Shown: positions 8,704-18,879, counted from the first letter of the stretch. The stretch is DNA of 64,000 nucleotides from Tillus elongatus (GCA_964006375.1 OZ023265.1:147170393-147234392), one strand, 5' to 3'. The notes: a model not told the origin generated them from the letters alone. A program made the numbers and translations.

Positions 8704-9225
8704 AGGACAGACAGCTGTCTAACACAGCTGTCATACAGGTGTCTAACACAGGTGTCTAACACAGCTGTCTAACACAGCTGTCTAACACAGCTGTCTAACA
8801 CAGCTGTCTAACACAGCTGTCTAAGACAGCTGTCTAACACAGCTGTCTAAGACAGCTGTCTAAGACAGCTGTCTAAGACAGCTGTCTAAGACAGCTGTCT
8901 AAGACAGCTGTCTAACACAGCTGTCTAAGACAGCTGTCTAACACAGCTGTCTAACACAGCTGTCTAACACAGCTGTCTAACACAGCTGTCTAACACAGCT
9001 GTCTAACACAGCTGTCTAACACAGCTGTCTAAGACAGCTGTCTAACACAGCTGTCTAACACAGCTGTCTAAGACAGCTGTCTAAGACAGCTGTCTAACAC
9101 AGCTGTCTAACACAGCTGTCTAAGACAGCTGTCTAACACAGCTGTCTAAGACAGCTGTCTAACACAGCTGTCTAAGACAGCTGTCTAACACAGCTGTCTA
9201 ACACAGCTGTCTAACACAGCCAGAC
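8704..9225. repeat. 13-bp tandem array, about 40 units of ACAGCTGTCTAA(C/G)
   Basis: Nearly perfect 13-bp units, each with the 8-bp palindrome ACAGCTGT (core E-box CAGCTG). The only regular variation is C or G at one position (CTAACACAG versus CTAAGACAG), and the two types are mixed along the array. It fills the gap between the ATPase stop and the next gene. The same CAGCTG-centred palindromes cluster in both TIRs. No coding potential is expected, because a 13-bp period rotates the frame. Confidence 0.97.
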
Positions 9226-9305
9226 ATCGTGATAAATAAGAAGGCATGTACCGTGACAGAGTCAGTATATGTTAAACCACCACACAACCTGTATCGCTCA
9301 AACAA

Positions 9306-10472
9306 ATGATTAGACCGACTGGTAACACCAAAAACAGTTGTAGCACAATGGAAGTGTTGGGTAAGGAAGAGCGAAAAGTTAAGAGAAGGATTTTACAACT
9401 TGCTGACAATATTCGAAAAAAACATTTAATGCTTAAACTTAACAGAGCTGAGAATGATGATGCTCTGCAACGTTTATATAAACCACTTGTTGAGCCCCTA
9501 AGTGAAATATCTAAAAACACAGCAGCACTGCAGCAGCAACAGCCATCGCAACCACCAAAGGTTGAACAAATCAAAGACGAAGTCGATATACCAGAAACGA
9601 AACCCCAAGTACAGTTCCTTAAAGACCATGAAGTTTTTGAAGCTGAACCAAGGGAAGAGGCTGAGGCGACAAGTTCCGATGAGGACATCCCAACATTTGA
9701 AGAGCTTGAGGCAGACCTACAAACTGTCACAACCAACCCTGCATATCAAGAATTTTTGGAGCAATATCCTGAACGAGTTCGATATTATGTAGACAAGTAT
9801 TTTACTGAACCACCGAGGCTTGCTACTATTGATCAAACGTATGGTGCTCGCTACGCTAAAGATACTGGTAGCTGGAGTCTTGGCAACAAACACTTGGACT
9901 TTACTGATGCTGAGATTCAACTGGGCCAAAGGAGATACCCGCAAACACAAGGTTTGCTAGAATTGATATTTATGAAAACACCTAGAGGGTATACCTATGA
10001 TGATCTTCAACACTATAGAGATATTCTAGAAGCAACTAGTGTTCATAAAATGAACTATGATCCTAACGCACGAACCAAGGGTTGTTCCTCTGAAAAGTAT
10101 CTGACTCTAATAAAACCAGTGATAAATCCACGAGGTCGTAGATCCTCAACACCTCAAGGTTTTGGTTACACCTACGAGGAAGACGATGACGACAGCACCG
10201 ACAGACATCTTAACAAAAAACAAAAGACTGAACTTAAAACTCAGAGTGATAAGAGCAGCGATAGCAACGGCATGAGCCCAAACAACATCAGCACCAACAA
10301 CTATATGATACAAAATAACAAACAAATAGCCTATGTGTATTGGAATGACATAAACGAGTTGGTTGACAGACTTAGACTTTTAGTGGCTTCCCAAGTTGCA
10401 GGTAATACTGCTCATAACAACGAAATTCAGTCAATCTTGGAAGAACTAAAAGAAGCTAGTGTTATCACCTAG
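9306..10472 (+). CDS. Conserved-looking structural or accessory protein of the Polinton-like element
   Basis: 388 aa from 9306. The internal ATG at 9348 (MEVLGKEERKVKRR) has a better context (A at -3, G at +4) and may be the real start, giving 374 aa. The order is a basic helical N-terminus, a Gln/Pro/Glu-rich acidic region, a compact Tyr-rich domain around residues 160-260 (YGARYAKDTGSWSLG, RRYPQTQGLLELIF, YTYDDLQHYRDILEAT), an acidic run, a low-complexity Ser/Asn segment and a helical C-terminus (INELVDRLRLLVASQV). I do not recognise a named family. Similar proteins occur beside the same ATPase and capsid-like genes in invertebrate genomes, so a virion or scaffold role is plausible. No polymerase, integrase or protease motif is present. 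Confidence 0.7.
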   Translation: MIRPTGNTKNSCSTMEVLGKEERKVKRRILQLADNIRKKHLMLKLNRAENDDALQRLYKPLVEPLSEISKNTAALQQQQPSQPPKVEQIKDEVDIPETKPQVQFLKDHEVFEAEPREEAEATSSDEDIPTFEELEADLQTVTTNPAYQEFLEQYPERVRYYVDKYFTEPPRLATIDQTYGARYAKDTGSWSLGNKHLDFTDAEIQLGQRRYPQTQGLLELIFMKTPRGYTYDDLQHYRDILEATSVHKMNYDPNARTKGCSSEKYLTLIKPVINPRGRRSSTPQGFGYTYEEDDDDSTDRHLNKKQKTELKTQSDKSSDSNGMSPNNISTNNYMIQNNKQIAYVYWNDINELVDRLRLLVASQVAGNTAHNNEIQSILEELKEASVIT

Positions 10473-10485
10473 TAAGCTCACAGCC

Positions 10486-10608
10486 ATGAAGAGACACCGA
10501 CGACAACAACAACAACAGCACCAACGCAACACTGAACCATCTAATGTTAATAATTCTATAAATGTATTCCAACAAAGAGTTTACATACTTGTACTTAGAA
10601 TCAAATAA
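10486..10608 (+). CDS. Possible 40-aa Arg/Gln-rich small ORF
   Basis: MKRHRRQQQQQHQRNTEPS and onward, starting 13 bp after the stop of the 388-aa gene. Its TAA falls inside the AATAAA at 10604-10609, so it ends exactly at the transcript end. The basic N-terminus could bind DNA. It may equally be 3' UTR with CAA repeats. Confidence 0.3.
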   Translation: MKRHRRQQQQQHQRNTEPSNVNNSINVFQQRVYILVLRIK

Positions 10609-10609
10609 A
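10604..10609 (+). terminator. Poly(A) signal AATAAA of the plus-strand block
   Basis: AATAAA followed by GTCTTTGTT and a T/GT-rich stretch (GTGTTTTTATTTTG), the typical animal layout of hexamer plus downstream GU-rich element. It closes the ATPase/388-aa block. Confidence 0.65.
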
Positions 10610-10614
10610 AGTCT

Positions 10615-11599
10615 TTGTTAAAATTACTGTGTTTTTATTTTGTAATACAATTAAAAAGTATGTCTTAAAGCAATAATATCCTGAACAAACTTATCTTGTG
10701 GTACATCTGCTAAAATACATGGATGATGTCATACTTCTAACGACTGTATTCTAGACAAGCTCAAACACGAATAATGTGGGGTTATTGAACAGATATAACA
10801 CAAGGTCATCAACTGACAGGTTGTTTACCTTTAAGAGGGCCTCTCTCTTGTGTATATTAAACAGATACACAGACAAGCTCAAACAGGATCAAGGTTAACA
10901 ACTGTAAAACGTTGTTTATCCTTCAAGAGACAGAGACACTTGTTCAGTATGTGTTAAGTCGTGAAACAAGGATGACGTCTCTTGCTGTATGTAAGTACAC
11001 TCTTATTATTATGTCTGTTTGCATTCAAATAACAAATACAAACATAACCTTACTAAACAATCAGATGATTGGTAATCAACATGTATACAAACACCTAACC
11101 TCATATGTCAACAACAACTGGCTTTGTTTTATATATACAACAGCGAACAAACTTTTAACGTGTGCGTCTGTGGAGCTATTGGTTTAGGGACAGTGTATAT
11201 CTGAGAAAGCTGTCTATGGCCGATTCGAGGTTCGTGGGTTCAAATCTAAGTTCAGGCGAATGCTTTTCTTTCAAATACACATGCATCTGTCAGTCTAAGC
11301 AAAGACTTTGAACTGTCATGACGTGTTTGTTAAACAGCATGTACAAGCTTCAACAATGGCAATCAGTTGTCTGTTTGTCTGTGTTATTACATACCTCTGT
11401 CTTCTCAGTCTAAGCAAAGACTTTGAACTGTCATGACGTGTTTGTTAAACAGCATGTACAAGCTTTAACAATGGCAATCAGTTGTCTGTCTGTATCCTCA
11501 ACACAGAAGACACCTGTTCAGTAGTGTGTGTATTAAGCTGTGAAAGAAGGCTGACGTCTCTTGTTGTATGTAAGTACAATCTTGTATTATCTCTGTTTG
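10615..11599. other. Right non-coding arm of the Polinton-like element
   Basis: No gene is recognised. It contains a direct duplication of about 104 bp (CAGTCTAAGCAAAGACTTTG... at 11303 and 11407) and two related copies of a block containing GACGTCTCTTG (about 10945-11005 and 11525-11585). All of these are inverted relatives of blocks in the left arm. A segment with a B-box-like GGGTTCAAATCT at 11238-11249 also has an inverted partner at about 4216-4228. Confidence 0.7.
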
Positions 11600-12466
11600 C
11601 ATTCAAATAACAAATACATAACCTTAACAAACAATCATATGACTGGTAATCAACACGTGTGTGAACATAACCTTAATAAACAAATACAAACATAACCTTA
11701 ATAAACAAATACAAACATAACCTTAATAAACAATCAAAATGGCTTGGTAATCAGTCTGTATACGAACACCTAACCTTAATAAACAAATACATACATAACC
11801 TTAATAAACAATCAGACAGACAGATGGTATTCTTCAAATACACACATGGAGACCTGACTTGTAGATATCTATGGACACACAGGTCAGACGGAACATCTTA
11901 CGTCATCACAAGACAGTTAATACCTAACCTGACTTGTGGCTATCTATGGACACACAGGTCAGACATCTTGGAATGCTTGTGACGTCATCTCAGGTTAGTT
12001 CCATAGAGAGAGTTGCGACTGTCTATGACAGGTCAGCCATCTTGGAATGCTTGTGACGTCATCTCAGGTTAGTTCCATAGAGAGAACCCGGCTTGCGACT
12101 GTCTATGACAGGTCAGCCATCTTGGAATGCTTGTGACGTCATCTCAGGTTAGTTCCATAGAGAGAACCCGGCTTGCGACTGTCTATGACAGGTCAGCCAT
12201 CTTGGAATGCTTGTGACGTCATCTGACAGGTCAGGTGACATTTGACGTTGACACATGTCAGGTCAGGTGACAGCTGACGTTGACAGCTGTCAGGTTAGCT
12301 GACAGCTGACAGCTGACAGCTGTCAGGTCAGTGACATTTGACACCTGTCAAATCTGACAGGTCAGCTGTCAACTGTCACAGGTCTGCGCAGGTCAGCGCA
12401 TGCGCATGACTCGCGCATGCGCAGAAAAAAGTGGAGGGGATGAGCCCAGGTGGGGCCCTATCTACT
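11600..12466. repeat. Right terminal inverted repeat of the Polinton-like element
   Basis: Reverse complement of the left TIR, ending GGGCCCTATCTACT at 12466. The outer ~450 bp read identical to the left TIR, including three full CRE/YY1 80-bp units at about 11990-12240 and the GACAGCTGTC cluster at 12260-12380. Inward, AACCTTAATAAAC repeats match the left arm with rearrangement. Confidence 0.92.
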
Positions 12467-12472
12467 AATTTA
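12467..12472. repeat. Target site duplication AATTTA, right copy
   Basis: Identical to 3118-3123; directly follows the last base of the right TIR. Confidence 0.95.
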
Positions 12473-12825
12473 ACTTGTTCTTTTAGAGATGTAATAAGTT
12501 CCTGCATGTAACCAATAGTTACGTTTTTACCTCTAATGATGTCTTTCAGATACATTACTTCTGAATTAGATTGCAATGTTTCATCCTGAGCACTTCTGAA
12601 CGATGCTTCGTCGTCTTCACCACTATGAAACTCTACACTCACACTATCACAACAATTTACAAAGTTGTCGTCAATTACTGTTACATTTTTTAAGTACTTT
12701 ACGCATCCTGGATGAAATATGCATCCACACTTTACACATTTAGGCCCGGTTGTAGGGATATTATGGCACTTTTTACACCTTTTTGTAGGACCATCACGAG
12801 AAACGTCCACACCACCAGCCGCCAT
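12467..12825 (-). pseudogene. Non-LTR ORF1 protein, N-terminal part with PHD-like zinc finger
   Basis: Starts MAAGGVDVSRDG at 12825. A cysteine-rich finger follows (CKKCHNIPTTGPKCVKCGCIFHPGC), the PHD-like C4HC3 type known from ORF1 of CR1-like elements. An acidic linker and a coiled-coil-like end (MQELITSLKEQVK) come next. At 12467 the frame runs into the Polinton TIR. It resumes in register at 3123 on the other side, so insertion of the 9.3-kb element broke this ORF. Confidence 0.82.
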
Positions 12826-13690
12826 CTTAATCGTGCCAAGTTATACGTTATAGTATTTAAAAAGTCCCTTAAAAAGTTAACCTTTAAATGTAAAATATCC
12901 ACTGAATTAATCACAGTATCACAATTATTTTGTCCACTTATTAAGCAACCCGAAGTAGTAACCATCATAATAATAATAATTGTCTTGTTAGAACATTTTA
13001 ACAACAACCAAATGATCTAATTAAAAATAAATCCGACGCGAAGACGAAAATTACTAGGTAGTAGGTACACACACTCTGCCAAAAGTCCACTACAAACTGG
13101 AAGTGTGTAATTTTATAGCGCACAGCAGATTGCTTATTCGGTCGTTTTCGACGGAGATCATCAAGATTCGGCGACCATTTCGCACTGAAGTATCGCATTT
13201 CGAGAGCGCCTAAAAATACACACCGCCGCCCGATTGCTTTATATGGATATGGATGTATATAACGTCTGCAACGATTAACACTATAGTTATTGAAACTTAT
13301 TCTGATTCTGTATTCTGTATTAATGGCTGCCGACTCTCTGCGATCCTCGATATACTAATTTTGTTTGTTAAATGCAGAAGGTAAAAAAGTAAATAAAAAT
13401 TTATTAAAATATAGCATAGCAAAAATATTATTTTTTCCCGGGCAGGCGGAAATGCGCGCGCACGGGCGCACTTATTGAGGAGCAGCCCCTGGAGGAGATG
13501 CTGAAATTAGCCAGAGAAAATGTGTACAATTGTATTTAATTTAAAGTCATTTAAGGCGATGTATCTTTTCTCAATAATAAATAACAAGCCATTACTATTT
13601 TATTTAAATGACTTTTTCTAAAGGTTTGTTTTAATAAAACGGTTCAACCCTTTTGGCTGGATTAAGTGTATGTTACTGTTTACTAAGTAA
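12826..13690. other. 5' flank of the retrotransposon and unassigned sequence
   Basis: Probably includes the retrotransposon 5' UTR just upstream of 12825. The 5' end of the element cannot be fixed. No gene or strong repeat is recognised. Confidence 0.4.
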
Positions 13691-14960
13691 AGATTGAAAC
13701 CTGTGACGAGAACTGATAAATACACTTGGAGAACTCCAATCACTTTAATTCCGGGCAGTACGTGCCAAACGGATGCAGCTCTGCTGGTCTTCTTTGGTCT
13801 TCATTTCCTACAACCCTACACACTATTCTACATGTTTCCAACAATTCTGCTTTCTGAAGCTGCAGGTATACAGTTGAATGTGTTTGAAGAGTGTGCATGT
13901 TTTGATGCAGCTTTTATGTATTTTCCTGTACCGCACAGGGGATCACCTAGATATCTTATAAGTTGGGTGGCAAGCATGCTGGAAGATAGGAGAATTTCAC
14001 TGACCTTGAGAGACCGTCCGGGTGACCGGGGGCTGTTCCCGGGGCAGCTGCCTTTCGTCTCATATGGTGTCTGGTCATTGACGGCCTCATAGAACGGCTC
14101 TCCGAGAATGCGTTCTTTTTGCCCTGACACCTGCTGATGATGGGCTGGTCTCAGTCACCGGCACATTCATCAGCACTGTCTGTGTATGGGCATGTATGCG
14201 AACATCCTGCAGTATAATTTAATGGTGGTGTGGTGAAGTGGGACTCTCCGTAAACGCAGCGAAGACGGTGATAATCCTATTCGCCCAGAAGATAAATCTA
14301 GAGGAGTTGAGGGCGCCGATGATGTATGGACAACCTTTGCCTTTAGTGCGGAAGGTGTAATATCTGGGGGTGGTCTTGGACTACAAATTATCATGGGGGT
14401 CTCAAATAGAACAAATAGTGAGGAAGTAAGTAGCGACCCTCCGCCAGTAGCGCCGTGTGCTAGGGAGGACCTTGGTGACTTAATCCTCGGCTCCTTCATT
14501 GGATTTACACTGAGATCGTCAGGGCGAGGTTTCTTCATGAAGCAGTGATCCGGTGATGTGGTGCGAACCAAACTGATACCCAGAAGCTGGCCAAATTTCA
14601 AAGGTTGGCAAGCCTGAGTATCACCAGCGCTCTGAAAACGACACCCTTAGCTGCGCTAGAAGTCTTGCTGATGCTGCCACTGCTTCCCATCTGTATCAGA
14701 AGGGAGGCTATGGCGTCGCATCTCCGAATGCGAGACTCTAAAAACAGATGCGGTGAGCGAGCCATCACAGGACAAGCAAAACTACCAGTATATGCTTTTG
14801 GATGACTTCGAAAAGAATTCTTTGGTTCGAGGACTCTGCAGAGGAGCCATCTAAAGTTACATTCAATAGACGACTGTCATGGACTTTATTGTGAGGTCGC
14901 AGAGGTTTGGTGACGAAACCGAGGAGGACTAGGGCATGGCAAAAAGGACCTAATGTAACA
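13690..14960 (+). pseudogene. Degenerate R1/Jockey-type reverse transcriptase relic
   Basis: Plus-strand fragments in several frames follow the order of a non-LTR RT. First is a MLEDRR...LFPGQLPF segment (motif B region). Then comes LVIDGLIERLSENA in the next frame, then VNAAKTVIILFAQK and YLGVVLDYKLSWGSQIEQIV. Last is the thumb/C-terminal motif SLSITSALKTTPLAALEVLL. Many frameshifts and stops make it non-functional, and the YADD box is not recovered. Confidence 0.65.
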
Positions 14961-15079
14961 TATTTTGCCTTGCTCTAGCCTCCCCACCACCACCACATTG
15001 ATACTACTACTAAATTACAATTTTAGGTATTTCAAATCTGATTTCTGATGTCGATTATCTCGCAATCTTTTTTTCAGAG

Positions 15080-15370
15080 GCAACATGGTGTCAGGGATGT
15101 TGTTTGGGACAGTTTTTTCTGTGATTATTTTTCTATCCCAGTACAGTCGATTTCCAACGGTGTCTCTCACAGGTTTGGGGTGTAAATGTGGTGTGGCTCA
15201 ATTCCCGTCTCACCCATATATTTCTTTACTAGTGCCTGGTAGACAATCTGAGCGACTACGTTGTGCCTCTCTAGGTACTACTTCAGCGCAGGTGTCGTAC
15301 ATCCTGCCAGGATGTGTTTTTAAGTTTCGTCCTTATCCGTATATTCGACATTTAACATTCTTTAGGCGTT
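15080..15370 (-). pseudogene. C-terminal relic of a non-LTR reverse transcriptase
   Basis: The minus strand encodes a broken C-terminus with LYWDRKIITEKTVPNNIPD just above 15085. This 'YWDR...NNRPD' pattern ends several invertebrate RT families. It probably belongs with the fragment at 17183-17419, the two being separated by later insertions. Confidence 0.5.
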
Positions 15371-15743
15371 AAAACTAACAGCTATTAACCACTCCCTTTC
15401 TACAACTGAACCGACCAAATGTAACCATGCCTGGGAAGCATTTGTGTCTATTGTTTCTTCTTTTATTCTTGTTATAAAGCGACCATGCATGTGTTATACT
15501 TTCCGTTGGTTATTCATTTGTGCCACAGATTTTTTTTAGCAGAGTGATCATATGTATTATGCAACAACTTAAAGGGGGGATCTTTTTGCCAGGGTGTACT
15601 ATAGCCTGATGGATTTTATTATTATGATTGTTATTTTATTTCAGCATTTTCTGTAAGGGTTTGAAAGATTCACCTTTAAGTTCTTTATGTCACATATACT
15701 TTCGAACACCTGATGTATATTTGATTAAGGTTGGTTTATCTTA

Positions 15744-16372
15744 ATTAAAGGAACAAAAAATAAAGGCTTAGAGCCTCGGTGGTTTAGTGGTAAGGACGAG
15801 GGGTACCGGGTTCCATTACCTTTTATTTTTTCACTACATACTGTACAATTAACATCAAACGAGGTTGTGACACACTATTTGGTCAAGTTGAATGTTTGCA
15901 CGTTTCGCCCTTCGGAGTGGTCATAAAGCCGTCGGTCCCATGTCCCTGTGATGTTGGGCACGTTATAGATCGCTACCCTCCTTGCAAAAAGGCAGGGGTT
16001 CGACAAAGTTTCGAGAATAGTGAGGTGAAACTGCTCACTGGCGTCGGCGATAGGCCATAGTCGCGGAAATAGACCGACGTTTAAAAAAATAATTAAAAGC
16101 TTTTCTGCCAGACTATGTTTTTATTTTTAAACAACCCTACGCGTTGCGGTTTATCTGAACCATCTTCGGGAGTTAAAAACTATTTCACTTTGAACCACAG
16201 AAAATGTACTGTATGGAAAGTTGTTAAAGCTTGAATTTCATCTATTGTCTGTAGTACAAACAGATAGTTTTTAAAGATGGTTCAGATGATTCTAAGCGCG
16301 TAGGGCCGTTTAAAAATAAAAACGTTCTCTGGTAGAAAAGCCTTTATTTCTTGTTCCTTTAATTATGTCAAA
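15744..16372. mobile_element. Palindromic MITE-like element with tRNA-like head
   Basis: The ends AATTAAAGGAACAAAAAATAAAGGCTT (15744) and AAGCCTTTATTTCTTGTTCCTTTAATT (to 16372) are inverted repeats. Inside, 16099-16190 and 16260-16345 also pair (TTTTCTGCCAGA...ATGTTTTTATTTTTAAAC and mirror). Just inside the left end, 15774-15820 has a pol III-like A box (TGGTTTAGTGGTAAGG) and a B-box-like GGGTTCCATTACC. No ORF is present. Confidence 0.55.
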
Positions 16373-17182
16373 CCCATACGTGTTGACGCTTAGAATTAAT
16401 ATGATTCATTTTAGATCTTTTCAATTCAAGTCATTTTCTTAGAGCCTTTGAGGCCATTGTTTAAGTTATGACCTTCCTGAGTATATTTGACGTCGCCAAT
16501 ATCGCCTGTGTCTGCAGTTTCTCAATACCGATATTTGTAAGGAGCTGTCCAGCTGTCACTACAATGCATGCGCGGTAGTGCCGAGTGCCCCTACAACTAT
16601 TGGTATTCTCTTCGTCATCATGCGCCGCATGTGTTTGATTTTAATTTCAAAATCTCGGTATTTCAAAATTTCTTCTGCCTCTTTTTTATCGACGTTGGCA
16701 TCGGAATTGGGACTTCAATCATGGTGCAAGTGTTTGTACCAATAGATAATATGCATGGATTTTCTATTACATGAATTTAACATTTACCTAATAGTTTTTC
16801 ATACATAGAACATTATGACATGCATGAAAATACCCAAAAACATAGGTAGTGGACAGAAAAATACTTTTCAAATCAAAAAAATGTCGAATTATTATCATGT
16901 GACCGCGAACGCTCTGCTATTTGTCGTGACGTACTTGGACAGTGAATAAATGACGTGTTTTCATTTGTCTTATGGGTTGATAAGGACAGTCGCTTGTTTC
17001 TCAACATCGTGGTGATGTAAACACAGAGGAGCAAGCTCATTGTAATTGTGACATTATCGTCCAGTGACGTCACAGATTATGCTGGCAAGATAGTGGTGTT
17101 TGAAATCAATTATGAAATTCGCATTTTTAAATATTTTTGCATCGTTATTTTTGTAGTAAGTGAAATGGAAAAATATTAAAAA

Positions 17183-17419
17183 TCATCTTTGTGGGATGTC
17201 TATCAGATGTGATAAGGAAAAAAAACATGCAAGTTGTCTATTGTCTTCTGCAACTATTCCATAATGTTTACTAAATTCATAGGACACCATTTTACAGAGC
17301 CTAGCATGTCTCTCTAAATATTTCATCAGCGGCAAGCTACCGCAGCTCGATAGTATATGATAAATTGTCATGTGGTTCTCTTTACATATTCTACACATGC
17401 CATCACAGTCCATTCCCAT
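17183..17419 (-). pseudogene. RT C-terminal zinc-finger relic
   Basis: 78 residues with CRICKENHMTIYHILSSCGS followed by KYLERHARL. This CxxC...HxxxxC motif plus a 'YL-RH' segment is typical of the region after the thumb in some non-LTR retrotransposons. Nothing upstream of it is recognisable as RT. Confidence 0.55.
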
Positions 17420-17429
17420 GATTTCTTTT

Positions 17430-18570
17430 TCTTAGTGCCGCGTCTCAAAGGTTGAACCGGAGCGGCAATAAAAATAGCTTCTGTTTCTGCTTTAAGGTTA
17501 AGAGAGGTCAGTCAGTTATGGGTCCCGAGTTTATCAATGATTTTTTGATACTATACGCATATATTGTCCGTGTAAAAACTGCTCCCTCCACTTTTGACAC
17601 TATACGCATATATTATCCGTGCAAAACCTTCTCCCCCCACTTATACTTCAGTTCTTCCAGAAATATCGTCTTCTCCTCAGATACTCTTTTTGATTTTCAT
17701 TAGTCATCTCTCGGGTCACGTTGATGTTCAGTTCTTACTTTATTTCCTTCGCAATTTTGTTGATAGTACTTTTCTTGCTCTCAGTTTCCAAATACTTTAT
17801 TTTTCCAGTGATAAATTTTTCGAAGTATTGTTCCAGGTAGTAGGTATCCCATGTTTTCCAACTGTCTTGTGTGCCACGCATACATCTCTTAGTTCGCAAC
17901 TCCAATCCTACCTTGCTAGGTAAAGCCTATCTTCGTCTGCTCACGGATGGAGCACTTTCGTTTCATCATTTTTCTCGTCTTTCTATCCATTATTCAATCA
18001 CAGGTAAAGCAAATGCATTCATGACATGAATCTTATTTGTTCATGCTAGTTTTGTCTTCAAGACAAAATCTTTTTTTTTGGCCCAAAATTTCATATTTTA
18101 GTACTCTATTATTATTGGTTTTCTTATTATTATTTTGTCAAACGGCCGCCGTAAAACTTAAATTGATTTTAATAATAGCAAAGCTCCGAATAAGAGTCTT
18201 GGAGGAAGGTTAACTAGATGTTTTTGTGGATTAACACAAAACATAGTGAAAGCCAACGTTTTAGAATCAACGTACTTTATGTTTAGAAATATTTCTTTTG
18301 TATATTTTTAATTTTAAAAATTATACTATACACTTTATTAGCTATCATTTCACAATACGTCTATAGCTTAGGGATTGTAATAATTGTGTTGTATATATAA
18401 TGACATAATTTTACTGGTTCTTTCTATAAAAAAAACACTTGACACCCACATTTTACAAGAATAACTTACCTACTTCAAATTTCGACAATCAAAACCAAAT
18501 AAACTTGTGTACCATTTCCCGTTGTACCAAAAAGTCCAAAAACTGCTTTTATATACTTACTAATAATCTT
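17430..18570. other. No gene seen
   Basis: The only structure noted is a direct duplication of about 60 bp (ACTATACGCATATATTGTCCGTG at 17551 and a variant at 17601). The remainder is AT-rich and unassigned. Confidence 0.5.
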
Positions 18571-18584
18571 TGCATCAATACCAT

Positions 18585-18875
18585 GTAAGGCTAGATGCAT
18601 TTTCACTATAATTAGAAACGAATATCGGTTTTGATATAATTAGAGCTCGTCAGTGCGCTATATATTATGATGAGAATGCATTAAGCCTTACATATGTTGT
18701 CCCGGTATTAGGGAAGAAAGTGCCAGGGCTGAAAATTTACAAAATTGTTGGTTGGTTGTACACAGTCTCTATTTATAACATTTTGTGTTTATTAGAGCGG
18801 CCAAGACAACATACTATCTGGTTCTGCCCTAAGATGGCGACCCTGTCGTACGTCTCACAATGTTCACCAATACGA
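18585..18875 (+). repeat. Dispersed ~300-bp repeat, copy 1
   Basis: GTAAGGCTAGATGCATTTTCAC ... AGCTCGTCAGT ... TTTGTCCC-like ... GCCAGGGCTG ... GACAACATACTA. The same unit occurs as a tandem pair at 35048-35668 and as a partial copy at 32780-32890. It is a non-coding mobile repeat of unknown class. Confidence 0.7.
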
Positions 18876-18879
18876 TCAC

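Larger units (their letters stand above)
3124..12466. mobile_element. Polinton/Maverick-like element with virion genes but no PolB or integrase
   Basis: A 9,343-bp element bounded by an exact 6-bp TSD, with AG/CT termini and long inverted repeats. The first roughly 450 bp of the two TIRs look identical on reading. It encodes five substantial ORFs: a capsid-like protein, a penton-like protein and a pX-like protein on the minus strand, and a packaging ATPase and a 388-aa protein on the plus strand. Two non-coding arms of about 2 kb flank the genes. Autonomous Polintons of 15-20 kb also carry protein-primed DNA polymerase B, an rve integrase and usually an adenain-like protease. None of these is encoded here, and no unexplained stretch is long enough to hide them. 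The base composition is visibly less AT-rich than the surroundings. The intact ORFs and matching TIRs indicate a recent insertion. Confidence 0.92.

Noticed and set aside
8704..9225. CRISPR array
   Set aside because: Units are directly adjacent 13-mers without unique spacers and the context is a eukaryotic mobile element.
10912..11187. 91-codon plus-strand frame in the right arm
   Set aside because: Lies over duplicated non-coding arm modules and shows no family signature.
11190..11270. Functional tRNA gene in the right arm (GGGTTCAAATCT) and its inverted partner near 4216
   Set aside because: Only a B-box-like segment is present; the T stem does not pair and no cloverleaf can be drawn.
14170..14601. 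143-codon minus-strand frame
   Set aside because: Antisense shadow of the degenerate plus-strand RT relic.
15774..15830. Functional tRNA gene
   Set aside because: A and B boxes are close to tRNA-like but the acceptor and T stems do not pair; it reads as the head of a repeat.
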